Of a stretch of 64,000 nt of DNA, positions 23,201 through 35,506 are shown one piece after another. Under the pieces are notes generated by a model. It worked only from the letters and a program-made list of their open reading frames with translations, was not told the DNA's origin and made no database searches. The stretch lies in assembly GCF_002127325.2 (NCBI RefSeq), contig NC_035433.2, positions 127,581,518 to 127,645,517 of the forward strand, in the 5' to 3' direction. The translations under genes were made by a program, and so were the position numbers. This stretch comes from Helianthus annuus. Lineage: Eukaryota > Streptophyta > Magnoliopsida > Asterales > Asteraceae. Numbering within the stretch: the first letter of the stretch is position 1; each line of letters starts with the position of its first letter.

Positions 23201-23608
23201 TGGCACAAAAGTAAAACCAATACATTTCACCACCAATAAACTAATTGAACAAAACCAAACTTTAACCTTTACCTTGTCACATTGATTCAGCATTTCTCTA
23301 CCTAAATTATTACCATCTCAAAGGTCTCCCACTCTAACATTTACCTTATCAATTCTAAATTATATTATATTGTGAATAAAATATGCAACCCTCACAAAGA
23401 TCATTGGCACCCTTACAACACACCCAACTCAATATCTCATGAAGTTGAACAATCACTATTTATAACATAATATCTATCTTCATGTGTGTCTATATACATA
23501 TAAATACAAATATTATAATATATTATACTATATATACACACACATCTCCTCTTCACAAATCATACTCATCAATAAAACAGTATCATTTCTTAGCATTTTT
23601 TTTATCAT
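23201..23608. promoter_or_regulatory. Upstream region of the glucanase gene
   Basis: AT-rich with no ORF. TATA-like words occur at about 23458-23466 (ctatttata) and 23528-23535 (tatatata), 75-150 bp before the start codon, and short CT-rich stretches precede the gene. No specific regulatory site is recognisable. Confidence 0.35.
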
Positions 23609-24787
23609 ATGGAGAATAAAAAGTTCCCCAAAATGGCTCTTTTTTTCCTCTCTTTCTTGTATCTCATTGCTTTCTCAGGTACATTCTCAACAATTTTTTT
23701 ATATTTACCTATGTTCTTCAACATAATCCAAATTCTGCCCCCATTTGATTTTGTTATTTCAGGGGCGGTTGCATCGAATGGGATCGGTATAAGCTATGGG
23801 CGGCTAGGAAACAACCTTCCGTCTCCAGCGCTATCAATCGAACTCTTGCAAAACATGAGTGTGAGTCGAGTCAAACTTTACGACGCTGACCATGAAATAC
23901 TCCACCTTCTATCAGGAAAGAATATTGACGTTGCGATCACTATCGCAAATGATGAAATCTCGGCAATCGCTGCAAACCAACACCTTGCAGACCAATGGGT
24001 GTATGAACATGTCCTAGCCCACTATCCCAACACTAGAATTCGGTTCGTGCTCGTTGGGCATGAAGTTTTCAGCACCATTGGCACGGAACAAGATATGCAA
24101 ATAGCGCGCGATCTTCTACCTGCCATTAGACGGATTAAAAACACCATAAAAGCACAAGGGATTCACAACATCAAAGTAGCAACACCTCTTGCAATGGACA
24201 TGATGTCAATAACATTTCCACCTTCAAACGGAAGCTTTAAGCCCGAGATAGTCGACCTCATGGCCCCATTGCTAAAATACATAAACGCGACAAAATCTTA
24301 TCTCTTTGTAGATGTTTACCCTTACTTCGCATGGTTCGAAAATCAAGCCATGAATCAAACTAGCATAAACCTTGATTATGCTTTACTTAGAAGTGTAAAT
24401 GTAACCTACACTGACCCACAAACCGGGTTCATGTACACGAACCTCCTAGACCAAATGCTTGACTCAGTGGTCTATGCAATGGCTAAACTTGGATATAATG
24501 ATGTGCAACTTGCTATTTCAGAAACAGGCTGGCCACACGCAGGCGAGTCGGGTGCAAGCCCAGAAAATGCAGCTGAGTACAACAACAATCTCGTACGAAA
24601 GATGACTGCGGTCCCAAGTGTTGGAACTCCAGCCCGGCCCGGGGAGGTTATACCAACTTTTATATTCTCGTTGTATGATGAGGATCAAAAATATGGGCCG
24701 GCTACTGAAAGACACTGGGGCTTGTTAAATCCTGATGGGAGTCCTGTTTATCATGTGAATATAACTGGGAAGGGTGCATCTGATTAG
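23609..24787 (+). CDS. GH17 glucan endo-1,3-beta-glucosidase-like protein, catalytic domain only
   Basis: I read two exons, 23609-23678 and 23763-24787 (364 residues). The 84-bp intron has GT...AG ends and lies at the end of the signal peptide, where GH17 genes typically have one. Because its length is a multiple of three with no stop, the unspliced frame is also open. Residues ~8-24 form a hydrophobic signal peptide, so the product should be secreted to the cell wall. GH17 marks are 'GISYGRLGNNLPSP' and the nucleophile motif 'ISETGWP' (E277). The acid/base glutamate is probably E124 in 'VGHEV', where family members normally have Asn before Glu. A C-terminal 'FIFSLYDEDQKYGP' block is present. 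There is no C-terminal X8/CBM43 domain or GPI signal. Expected role: hydrolysis of beta-1,3-glucan (callose). An alternative start is Met9 at 23633. Confidence 0.9.
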   Translation: MENKKFPKMALFFLSFLYLIAFSGTFSTIFLYLPMFFNIIQILPPFDFVISGAVASNGIGISYGRLGNNLPSPALSIELLQNMSVSRVKLYDADHEILHLLSGKNIDVAITIANDEISAIAANQHLADQWVYEHVLAHYPNTRIRFVLVGHEVFSTIGTEQDMQIARDLLPAIRRIKNTIKAQGIHNIKVATPLAMDMMSITFPPSNGSFKPEIVDLMAPLLKYINATKSYLFVDVYPYFAWFENQAMNQTSINLDYALLRSVNVTYTDPQTGFMYTNLLDQMLDSVVYAMAKLGYNDVQLAISETGWPHAGESGASPENAAEYNNNLVRKMTAVPSVGTPARPGEVIPTFIFSLYDEDQKYGPATERHWGLLNPDGSPVYHVNITGKGASD

Positions 24788-24955
24788 ATATCAACTTCAT
24801 TCATCGATGAAATAATTCATAGTAATCAAGGCTAGCTATAGAAGTAGTGCATTAATCTTCATATGTTGTAACACTTTTGTAATATTGTTGCATTGGTTTA
24901 ACATTTATAAATTTATACATTAGTGCATTAGTTTTGAACGGTTGTACATCAAATT
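24788..24955 (+). other. 3' flank of the glucanase gene
   Basis: Short AT-rich stretch expected to hold the 3' UTR ('ttgtaatattgttgc', 'tttataaattt'). It ends with the AAATT (24951-24955) target duplication of the next element, so the LTR element landed only about 165 bp after the stop codon. Confidence 0.6.
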
Positions 24956-25532
24956 TGAAGAACGATGTTAATCAAGTCCATCCGAGTACAAGAAACGGCT
25001 TTCGGGCCGGTAACGTTTATTTATTTGTTTAGTTTATTATGGGTCAAAACAATAGTGTTTATGTTTTATGTGTTTGGGCCGTAGGCCATATGTAATGGGT
25101 CGAACAAACATTAAGTCCAGTAAGGTTATGTATCGATTAGAAGGCATGCGGGTTTGGGCCGATGAAATTGAACCGGTACGTCCACGTTTACTAACCGCAG
25201 GAGCGGTTATCAAGGGATCGACGTATCCCTTCGTTTTGAAACGTCGCGACTGTGGAGACGTGCCTGTTCACACGTATAAAGCCGGCTGCAAATCCCCATT
25301 GTTCTTCGGTTCGATTAGTTATTCAAGTTCGTGTAATTACAAGTTATTATTCAAAGTTCAAGTTCGTTACAAGTTGTATTCGGTTAGTTTCATTATCATT
25401 CACAAGTTAGTTTTGTTCGATTCATGATGATGCACTGTGATTATTGTGGGTTGTATGAAAATGATTGTGTGTGCGGTCACAACACCGTCCGTTCCGAATG
25501 GTCCTGGGTTTCCGATGACGATGATACCAACA
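24956..25532 (+). repeat. 5' LTR of the ARID element (577 bp)
   Basis: Matches 27142-27718 except at three positions (near 25012, 25044 and 25206). A TATA box is at 25275-25280. The final ~109 bp encode the N-terminus of the element's protein. The LTR also holds a 119-codon ORF (25068-25427) ending exactly where the main ORF begins, and it is repeated in the other LTR. There is no evidence that it is used. Confidence 0.95.
25275..25280 (+). promoter_or_regulatory. TATA box of the ARID element LTR
   Basis: TATAAA in 'cacgtataaagcc'. From here to the ATG at 25424 there is no other ATG, so a transcript started about 30 bp downstream would have 25424 as its first start codon. Confidence 0.6.
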
Positions 25533-27100
25533 TTGGTATCAGAGCCAAAGGTTTAACAGGAAGCGGAAGGAGTTGTGATCAAGATGGAAACTGGGTTTAT
25601 GGAAACAAAGGAAAATCGGTGGAAACCGATTATGGTGAGGATGTTATTGTTCGTAGTGGAAAGTGCGGCCGGGCGGCGGAAGAGGATGAGTACGCGCAGG
25701 GGAAGCCAACCATGCGAACCGGGAAATCACCAACGAAGAAGTTTCCAAAGAAAGTGTTTCAAAAGGGTTTCGTGAAGAAGTCCGGTAAGAAATCAAATGC
25801 ACCAGTGGATAGGCCGAGGAAACCGGGGATCCGGTGTTTCAAATGCAAGGAATTCGGTCATATCGCATCGATTTGCCCAAGTAAGTATATCAAATTATCA
25901 CCGTTACCAATTGAAAGTGATTATGTTGTGAAAGATACTTGTGGTGGCAAATGGGATTCAATATGGGTTGTTGATCCCATGTTCAAAACACATATGACGG
26001 GAAACCGGAATATGTTTAAGTGTTTCAAGAGACACTTCGGGGTTGTGACAAACGAAAGTAGGAAAGACTTTTCGTTTGTGCATGGAATAGGAGAAGTAAG
26101 AGTGCCGGTGGACGGCAAAGACAAGACGATCCCGTGCGTAAGTTATGCACCAAGTCTAGACAAGAATGTTCTAAGTCTAGAACAACTCTTGTTCCAAGGG
26201 ATAGAAACGGTCACCATGGGAGAAACGTGTGTGTTAAAGAAAATGTTTGGTTGTCGGTCGAAAGGGTTCGACATTTATGAAGACAAGTCGGAAGTCGACT
26301 TGGAACAAGATTATCTCAATGCGTTCTACGATAATCTTGGCGTTGACAACGGCTACAAGAAGGAAAAGAAAGAATTCCAAGAGTGTTTGGGTGATTATTA
26401 TGAAAGGGAATTCGAGAAAGCAAGAGACAAGAAGAAAGTGTACGGTGAACATTCAAAGGCTAGAAAGAAAGAAGTTGTGTATTCCAAGAAAGCGAAAAAG
26501 GCATTGTTGATTTACATTGAAGGCGAGAAAGATAACCCGCGTCAATCAAGAGAAATGCTTCGGGAGCGAGCATTAACCCTCTCGCAACTCGAGGAGGACG
26601 TCATCGAAAGAAACATGATTATGGAAAGTTGTGTGGAACCGGGAGATCTTATTACATTGCACGAGGAAATAAAGAAACACCAAAAATTCTTCGATGCACC
26701 TTTCGAAGAAGTCTTGGTTTGGTTTATTACGGATTTTCTCGGGATTGTATGTGAGAAAGCAATGCCGCCAGAATTAATCGATGGCCGAGACCTTAGTCTC
26801 ATATTGTTGCACCGCATCGTGAAGCACAACGGTGGGTTCAAAGAAGTGATGGAGAAAAATATGTGGGACGTGATTGCGGCCAAGTACGGTTACGAACCGG
26901 ATGATGCTTACGAGGTGAAAGTCGCCTACATCTATTATTTGGAATTAGTCGAGTGGTACTTCGACTACATGAAGAAGGAGCGTGAAAGAAAGGAAGATGG
27001 AATGGCTGGAAATTCAAGTAACAATTGCGGTTGGCTCGACGAATCAAGCGACGACGACGTGGTGGTCAAGATCGAGGTCGCCAACAATCGCAAGGAGTGA
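25424..27100 (+). CDS. Zinc-knuckle / protease-like / ARID fusion protein of the LTR element (558 aa)
   Basis: The ORF begins at ATGATGATG in the 5' LTR, reads through the LTR end and primer-binding site and continues to 27100 without a break. Residues 5-19 (CDYCGLYENDCVCGH) look like a small Cys/His zinc motif encoded by the LTR. Residues 138-151 form a CCHC zinc knuckle (C-x2-C-x4-H-x4-C). Residues ~178-262 resemble a Copia-type aspartic protease region ('WVVDPMFKTHMTGN', 'LDKNVLSLEQLL'), but the catalytic D-S/T-G is changed to D-P-M, so protease activity is unlikely. A lysine/glutamate-rich linker follows. Residues ~428-515 match an ARID/BRIGHT DNA-binding domain ('LIDGRDLSLILLHRIVKHNGGFKEV...WDVIAAKYG...KVAYIYYLELVEWY'). 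The tail is acidic. Nucleic-acid binding is likely and any further function is unknown. Confidence 0.85.
   Translation: MMMHCDYCGLYENDCVCGHNTVRSEWSWVSDDDDTNIGIRAKGLTGSGRSCDQDGNWVYGNKGKSVETDYGEDVIVRSGKCGRAAEEDEYAQGKPTMRTGKSPTKKFPKKVFQKGFVKKSGKKSNAPVDRPRKPGIRCFKCKEFGHIASICPSKYIKLSPLPIESDYVVKDTCGGKWDSIWVVDPMFKTHMTGNRNMFKCFKRHFGVVTNESRKDFSFVHGIGEVRVPVDGKDKTIPCVSYAPSLDKNVLSLEQLLFQGIETVTMGETCVLKKMFGCRSKGFDIYEDKSEVDLEQDYLNAFYDNLGVDNGYKKEKKEFQECLGDYYEREFEKARDKKKVYGEHSKARKKEVVYSKKAKKALLIYIEGEKDNPRQSREMLRERALTLSQLEEDVIERNMIMESCVEPGDLITLHEEIKKHQKFFDAPFEEVLVWFITDFLGIVCEKAMPPELIDGRDLSLILLHRIVKHNGGFKEVMEKNMWDVIAAKYGYEPDDAYEVKVAYIYYLELVEWYFDYMKKERERKEDGMAGNSSNNCGWLDESSDDDVVVKIEVANNRKE
25534..25546 (+). other. 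Primer-binding site of the ARID element
   Basis: TGGTATCAGAGCC, complementary to the 3' end of initiator tRNA-Met, one base after the 5' LTR. It is also translated within the ORF (…IGIRAK…). Confidence 0.85.
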
Positions 27101-27141
27101 TCGCGGCCGGAGACTCGGATGTTCTTGCTTAGGGCGGTGAA

Positions 27142-27718
27142 TGAAGAACGATGTTAATCAAGTCCATCCGAGTACAAGAAACGGCTTTTGGGCCGGTAAC
27201 GTTTATTTATTTGTTTAGTCTATTATGGGTCAAAACAATAGTGTTTATGTTTTATGTGTTTGGGCCGTAGGCCATATGTAATGGGTCGAACAAACATTAA
27301 GTCCAGTAAGGTTATGTATCGATTAGAAGGCATGCGGGTTTGGGCCGATGAAATTGAACCGGTACGTCCACGTTTACTAACCGCAGGAGCGATTATCAAG
27401 GGATCGACGTATCCCTTCGTTTTGAAACGTCGCGACTGTGGAGACGTGCCTGTTCACACGTATAAAGCCGGCTGCAAATCCCCATTGTTCTTCGGTTCGA
27501 TTAGTTATTCAAGTTCGTGTAATTACAAGTTATTATTCAAAGTTCAAGTTCGTTACAAGTTGTATTCGGTTAGTTTCATTATCATTCACAAGTTAGTTTT
27601 GTTCGATTCATGATGATGCACTGTGATTATTGTGGGTTGTATGAAAATGATTGTGTGTGCGGTCACAACACCGTCCGTTCCGAATGGTCCTGGGTTTCCG
27701 ATGACGATGATACCAACA
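27142..27718 (+). repeat. 3' LTR of the ARID element
   Basis: Partner of 24956-25532. After it the AAATT duplication is followed by LINE sequence. Confidence 0.95.
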
Positions 27719-27723
27719 AAATT

Positions 27724-28720
27724 GACAAGCTGTGAAGATATGCTCCATGATCTCCAAATAATTCCCCGCAAAAGCGACAAACCCGATCAGGAACAATAAT
27801 ATTTTGAGAATCAAGTGCATCGTCGGTTGGGAGGTGGTTAAGGATCACTCTCCATGCCACGAAGCACACTTTTTTCGGCACCCAGGAGTTCCAAGAGAAG
27901 GTATCATTGGGCTGCAATCTTTGGATATCACACAGCTTGTCCTTTAAACTCTTTACAGAAAACATTCCTAGCCCATCCAGACCCCACCTGAAAGAGGTCA
28001 AAGAGCTTCCATCCCATCTGCAACCATACACATTTTCGAGCTTTCTAACCCAAACGGTTCAGGAACACAAAACTCAGTGGATCCAGTCCAATCCATACAT
28101 CAAACCAAAAAGGATGGACTCCCCATTTCCCACCCAGGCTTTCACTTAACATAAGATTCACATTACGGTTGAGGAGAACATGGTCTATGTTAACAATTTG
28201 TTTCCATGGGCCGGCGATAGATAACTTACATGGGATAAAGTCCCAAGAACGAGACCAACTATGGATCTCACACACTGCCATCCTCCAAATAGCCGCTAGG
28301 TCCGTCTTGAAACGCCATCACCACTTCGCAAGCAAAGCAACTTTTGCATCACTAAGCGAGCCAAGCCCAACACCTCCTTGATGAATAGGGAGGACACTTC
28401 GCAAGCAAAGTGACTTTTGCATCACTAAGCGAGCCAAGCCCAACACCTCCTTGATCAACAGGCAGGATAACCTTATGATAAGCCACCCAACCCATCTATT
28501 TTTGTCCTTGTCCCCTCCCCTAAAAAGTTTCACCTAAGTCTATCAAGGGACTTGATGACTTGCACCAGAGAGAAATAATAAGTGAGGAGAGCGTTAAGAA
28601 CCGACCTGAGGAGAGTGATTCTATTTCTACCCCAATCGAAAGTTAACCCGCCTTCCAAATCGATAACCGGTCACGAAATATATCCACAACTCGGGTCCCA
28701 ACTTTTCACCAAATTCAAAT
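27724..28720 (-). pseudogene. LINE (L1-type) fragment: end of reverse transcriptase and zf-RVT domain, decayed
   Basis: Read on the minus strand from right to left, the sequence gives 'LEGGLTFDWGRNRITLLRSV...YYFSLV', 'GGVGLGSLSDAKVALLAKW' and then the zinc-binding tail 'FSWNSWVPKKVCFVAWRVILNHLPTDDAL...CRFCG'. This is the standard C-terminal order of plant L1 ORF2. Stops and frameshifts break it throughout. The left edge is cut by the ARID LTR element. Confidence 0.8.
28321..28466. repeat. ~73-bp tandem duplication inside the LINE fragment
   Basis: 'cttcgcaagcaaag...acttttgcatcactaagcgagccaagcccaacacctccttgat' occurs twice in a row (from about 28323 and 28396) with a few differences. It repeats the segment coding for GGVGLGSLSDAKVALLAKW. 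Confidence 0.9.
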
Positions 28721-28992
28721 TAGCCGGTTTTTTTATGGACGCACCACACAGTTGGAGAAACTTCTCACTCCCATTTCATACTATCTATGCTACCTATCAT
28801 CCCTAGGAAAATCATGTCTATCATCATGAAACTCCAAATTTGTTGTATGTCACTAAACGTAGGTTTTCTCAAATATATTTTTACGCATAGTTCAATAACA
28901 TACTCACAAAAAAAATATTGAGGACTCTCCCTTGCCACTCGTTCTCGTTCTGATATTTTTAATTAGCCATCCATTATGTCCGAACTAGTGGC
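28721..28992. other. AT-rich stretch without recognisable feature
   Basis: No ORF, repeat or terminus recognised between the LINE fragment and the Harbinger fragment. Confidence 0.4.
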
Positions 28993-29710
28993 TTAAGCTA
29001 ATTGTCTATCCCGGTGGAGACTTTTTTTTTTTTTTTTTTTGCAATGTGCCAATTTCCATACTACCATACGCATCGGGTATTTGTTGGAAAAATTTATATT
29101 CACTTTTAAATCTTTTGCTATTCTTAGAAATAAACCTTTGCTCATACGAAAATGTCGCCTAAAACTCTTATAATCATATGTTGGGTTGTACGAAACATAA
29201 TCACTTACCGAAAATTCATGTCCAGCGAACTGACCGCGTATTATATATTTCCTCCTTTTGGGTTGTGAACTCCCAACATCTTCGACGCTGCACAATATGA
29301 ATTTCTTAACCGATGATATTATTAATTCGGCTCCCTCGTCAAATGAAGATGATAAAACAAATTTGTCAAACGACGATGATGAAGATGATGAACTTGATGA
29401 TTGCATTTTTTAAGTAATGAGGAATTTGATAGTGATAGAAGTTGTTTGTGTGGAGATACAGGTAAATTAGGTGGTGAAATGTGTATATATAATAGGTGAA
29501 AGAGTTAATTTTTTTAATTGAAAAGAAAACTTAAGAAAAAAAAAACACGTTGTTGCCCAACGACTAGAATCATCGATCATCCAATCACCATTGTTCACCT
29601 CCCAACCCCAATTGCCCGCATGCCGTGTGAAGATCCCGCCGCCCCAAGGGGCCACACCCAAAAAGAAGGGGCACAGGGTGGTGTGCCCCCTCTCCACGCC
29701 ACCACACTAG
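28993..29710 (-). pseudogene. 5' end of a PIF/Harbinger transposase gene, truncated
   Basis: The minus-strand ORF 29406-29046 starts with a serine run and reads 'RRKYIIRGQFAGHEFSVSDYVSYNPTYDYKSFRRHFRMSKGLFLRIAKDL', the N-terminal signature of plant HARBI1/ALP1-like nucleases. It stops at a poly-A run (T's at 29022-29040 on the plus strand), so the catalytic DDE part is gone. Upstream (29410-29710) lies a leader and a GC-rich end ('ggtgtgccccctctccacgccaccacac') that could be the element's terminus. Target duplication not resolved. Confidence 0.65.
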
Positions 29711-30239
29711 TTAGTCTACATACATGCTAGACACCCATTAACTAATTACAAAAATAAAAACTACACCATTTTGCCCAATCCATAGATGCTATTTTGGAGG
29801 GGTCACAATAGCGGGTCAAAATTCATCATTCTGACTTTCAAGATCTCTATGAGAAAAAAAGTCTATTACTACATTAAGTTCATTCATCAACCAATTATAT
29901 GACCCTTGTTTATCATTAAATCATATCACATTATTAATAGAGACTTTTAATACTCACAAGGACAATGGTAATAAAACCTATATAAATTACTTCGTTCAAC
30001 TTGAACACAATATCCAACTCACAAGGACAATGGTAATAAAACCTATATAAATTACTTCGTTCAACTTGAACACAATATCCAAATAGGTTTCCAACTTATT
30101 CAACTTCATTTGAATGGTCCTTAAAAGACTTGTCTTCCTTCAACAACAAATAAGACTACCCGGTGTTGTAGGCAAAGGCAAGGGTGAAAATCCCGCCACG
30201 TGTTTGCAACCTAGGCAGTGCCACACAAAATGTTAGTGA

Positions 30240-30240
<1 letters not shown>
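29711..30240. other. Intergenic stretch with a 65-bp tandem duplication
   Basis: No gene is supported. A 65-bp unit beginning 'actcacaaggacaatggta' is repeated at 29952-30016 and 30017-30081. Confidence 0.7.
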
Positions 30241-33110
<2,870 letters not shown>

Positions 33111-33279
33111 TATTAGGATAATTTTAGTTATTTTATGTTTTAGTTGTTATTTTATTAGAATGTTTTATATGATTTTGAAACAGAGATGTTTTATATAACA
33201 TTGGGATTTTGTGATTTTATTAGACTTTTTATATATAATTTTGTAGTTTAATGATATGTCATTTTGATAAAAATAGCAG

Positions 33280-34126
33280 GGAGAAAAACTGAATCAAAAA
33301 TCAATAAAACAAACCTAATAAAAAGACGGTCACAACTTGGTAGAAAATAAATGGTGGCTAAATGGTATCCATACGTCACAACTTGGCAGCAAATTTAGCA
33401 AATTTTCAATGAAAATGGTGGCCAAATGGTGTAAAAAATGGTGGCAATATCGGTAGCTAACTGATAAAACCTGTTCCTAAATGGTGACAATATTGGTGGC
33501 TGAATGGTATCAAAGCGGTGGCAAAATCCCGTCACAATACGGTAGCAAACATGTAGCTGTGGCAAATAATTTTGACTTGTGGTGGCAAAAATTTGGTAGC
33601 AAAATATAAAAATGGTCGCTACTAGGGCAATTGACACGGATGTTTTTATCACCGCATTTTTGGTGGCAAAATGATGACAACAAGAAAATTGCCAGGGGCG
33701 GATTTAGATATAATTAGGGGGTTCCCGGGAACCCGTTCGATTCGTAATTGAGAGTGTTAATTTATATATATAATTCGGAAGGAACCCTTTAATATTTTAT
33801 AGGAGAACCTCATAACCAAATGTATTGAGCAGCAAACTGGTTCAGCTCCCATTTCTTAAACCTGAGCTCACGAGTTCGAGTTTTGTAAGGTCCCTTTTCC
33901 CATTTTTTTTCTTTTTTAATTAGTTCTGCAATTTTTTAGGTTGCCCTACTCGGTAACCCGACTTGTCGACCCGTTATGGCCCGACCTGTTGACCCGTTAT
34001 GACCTGACACTATTTAACCTAGTTAATTTGTGCACCCTCTAACGAAAAATCTTGGATCCGCCACTGAAAATTGCTACTGTTTTATAACCGTATATTCCAT
34101 GGCAAAAACCCTATTTTCTAGTAATG
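33280..34126 (+). mobile_element. 3' terminal region of the CACTA element
   Basis: 33340-33690 is packed with 'ggtggcaaaatggt'-type words in both orientations, as expected for the subterminal transposase-binding repeats of CACTA elements. The far end, CCCTATTTTCTAGTAATG (34109-34126), is the inverse of a CACTA...GAAAATAGGG terminus with one change. An hAT MITE (33693-34066) is inserted just before the end. The left terminus was not found. Confidence 0.6.
33693..34066. mobile_element. hAT-type MITE (374 bp) with 8-bp target duplication
   Basis: Termini CAGGGGCGGATTTA and, reversed, CAGTGGCGGATCCAA. Flanked by AAAATTGC at 33685-33692 and 34067-34074. It contains 'acccgttatgacc'-type repeats. 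A relative lies at 43005-43589. Confidence 0.93.
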
Positions 34127-34139
34127 AATCCCATGGTTG

Positions 34140-34800
34140 TAATATCCTCTAGTAGCTTACCAATCTCTACGTTTTTAGACTTGAAAACTGTTTGCTTGCA
34201 ATATTTCCATATACATCACCCAACAAGCGATTAGGATAACGGATTGAACCATTCGCTTTTGGGTGGATGTCCCATCAATAACCTCATGGAACTTCATGAG
34301 ATCCGATAGCGAGAAGGCATACACGGGAGGGATAGAACACCGTAAGGAGTTGATGCTAATACCTCTTCTAACTAGCGCTACACGAGTCAGGAGTCGCTTA
34401 AGGTTAAGCCTCCAACCAAACATGTTGACTTTTTTCGGCACCCACCCATTCCAGAAGAAGATGTTCCCTTCCACTGATAACCTTTTTTTTTTTTTTTTTT
34501 GAAAGGTGAGGATCAAGAACTCGCGTATGTTGGGAGATGTAGACTATGTTGTCTTAACCGGGCCCACGCTACAGAGCCCCCACGCCGACCAACCGACATC
34601 AACCCCTCGATGAGAAACCCCTATCACCCAGGTAAACCCGGAGGGGAAAACTCACCCGGCAAGACTCGAACCTATGCCTTATCTTTCCGTGGCCACCACT
34701 GGGCTATCCAGTGATGGTTCTTCCACTGATAACCTTGGTGAGAGGTGCATGGACCGAACAGATCTTGTAGTGAAAACTTTATCGGTATTTGCCACCCATT
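34140..34800 (-). pseudogene. LINE zf-RVT fragment split by a SINE
   Basis: The minus strand encodes 'FFWNGWVPKKVNMFGWRLNLKRLLTRVALVRRGI', the zinc-binding reverse-transcriptase tail typical of plant L1 elements. The same sequence resumes on the other side of the SINE (34735 on). It is broken by stops. Confidence 0.7.
34481..34719 (-). mobile_element. tRNA-derived SINE (239 bp) with 15-bp target duplication
   Basis: On the minus strand it begins AACCATCACTGG, has an A-box-like TAGCCCAGTGGTGGCC and a B-box GGTTCGAGTCT about 50 bp from the start, and ends in a 20-base A tail (T's at 34481-34500 on the plus strand). CTTCCACTGATAACC flanks it at 34466-34480 and 34720-34734. All the marks of a pol III SINE are present. 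Confidence 0.93.
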
Positions 34801-34869
34801 TCCACTTATAATATAGGGGGAAACTATCCGGACACCCACTGCGCCTAAATCCACACTTTTTTAAACCTA

Positions 34870-34899
34870 GACGCCTCGTATAGACCTATACGAGGCGTC
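34870..34899. repeat. Left subterminal palindrome of the Mutator-like element
   Basis: 30-bp near-perfect palindrome: GACGCCTCGTATAG, a 2-base centre, then CTATACGAGGCGTC. Another 'ctatacgaggcgtc' half follows at about 34975-34988. Confidence 0.95.
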
Positions 34900-35506
34900 C
34901 ATGCACTGAATTCGATGGGTGTACAGAGGGTGTCAGGCACGTTGTTTAAGGAACCCTATACGCAGGGTATGGGGCTATACGAGGCGTCTATGTTTGGTGT
35001 TTTTTTTTGGCTGAAATGAGGGGTGTTTTGGTGGGTTTTGGTATGGTTTTTTGGATAGTTTTTGAAGATGTGTTTTTTTGATGAAATTTTTTTTGGTTTT
35101 AAAAAAAGTTTTTTTTTTCTTTTTTACACTATAAAAAGTTGTTGTTTTTTAAAAATTAACTATTTGCCTTTAAAAATCGTTCTTTTTTTATTTTTAAAAA
35201 AGTGTTGTTTTTTTTTTGTTTTTTAAAAATCGGCTATTTAAATATATTATATTGTTTTTAACATTTTACTTTTTAAATATTATTCTTTCGATTAAAATTT
35301 TATTTCTTTCAAATATTGTTTTCGTATTATATTCAGGGGGTTATATTGTTTCCGTATTATCTAAATTTAAGAGAACAATCATTGAGTAACCGAATAACTG
35401 AAAACAAACATAAATATGACATATATAAGATAACTGTTTACATCCATAACAAAAATATATAAGATAAGTTTGTACATCCATAATAACAATAAAAACAACA
35501 ACAGGT

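Larger units (their letters stand above)
24956..27718 (+). mobile_element. Complete young non-autonomous LTR retrotransposon encoding an ARID protein
   Basis: Two 577-bp direct LTRs (24956-25532 and 27142-27718) begin TGAAGAACG and end TACCAACA. By eye they differ at only three sites, all transitions. The target duplication AAATT flanks the unit (24951-24955 and 27719-27723). TGGTATCAGAGCC at 25534-25546 is a tRNA-Met primer-binding site. The 1.6-kb interior has one ORF and no reverse transcriptase or integrase, so mobility must rely on another element's enzymes. A clear polypurine tract before the 3' LTR is not obvious ('tgcttagggcggtgaa' is the best candidate). Confidence 0.93.

Noticed and set aside
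25068..25427. 119-codon ORF in the LTR of the ARID element as a gene
   Set aside because: No family features. It spans the TATA box, so it would not be fully contained in an LTR-driven transcript, and it is duplicated only because the LTR is.
34481..34719. tRNA gene
   Set aside because: A and B boxes are present, but there is no cloverleaf, and the A tail plus target duplication identify a SINE.
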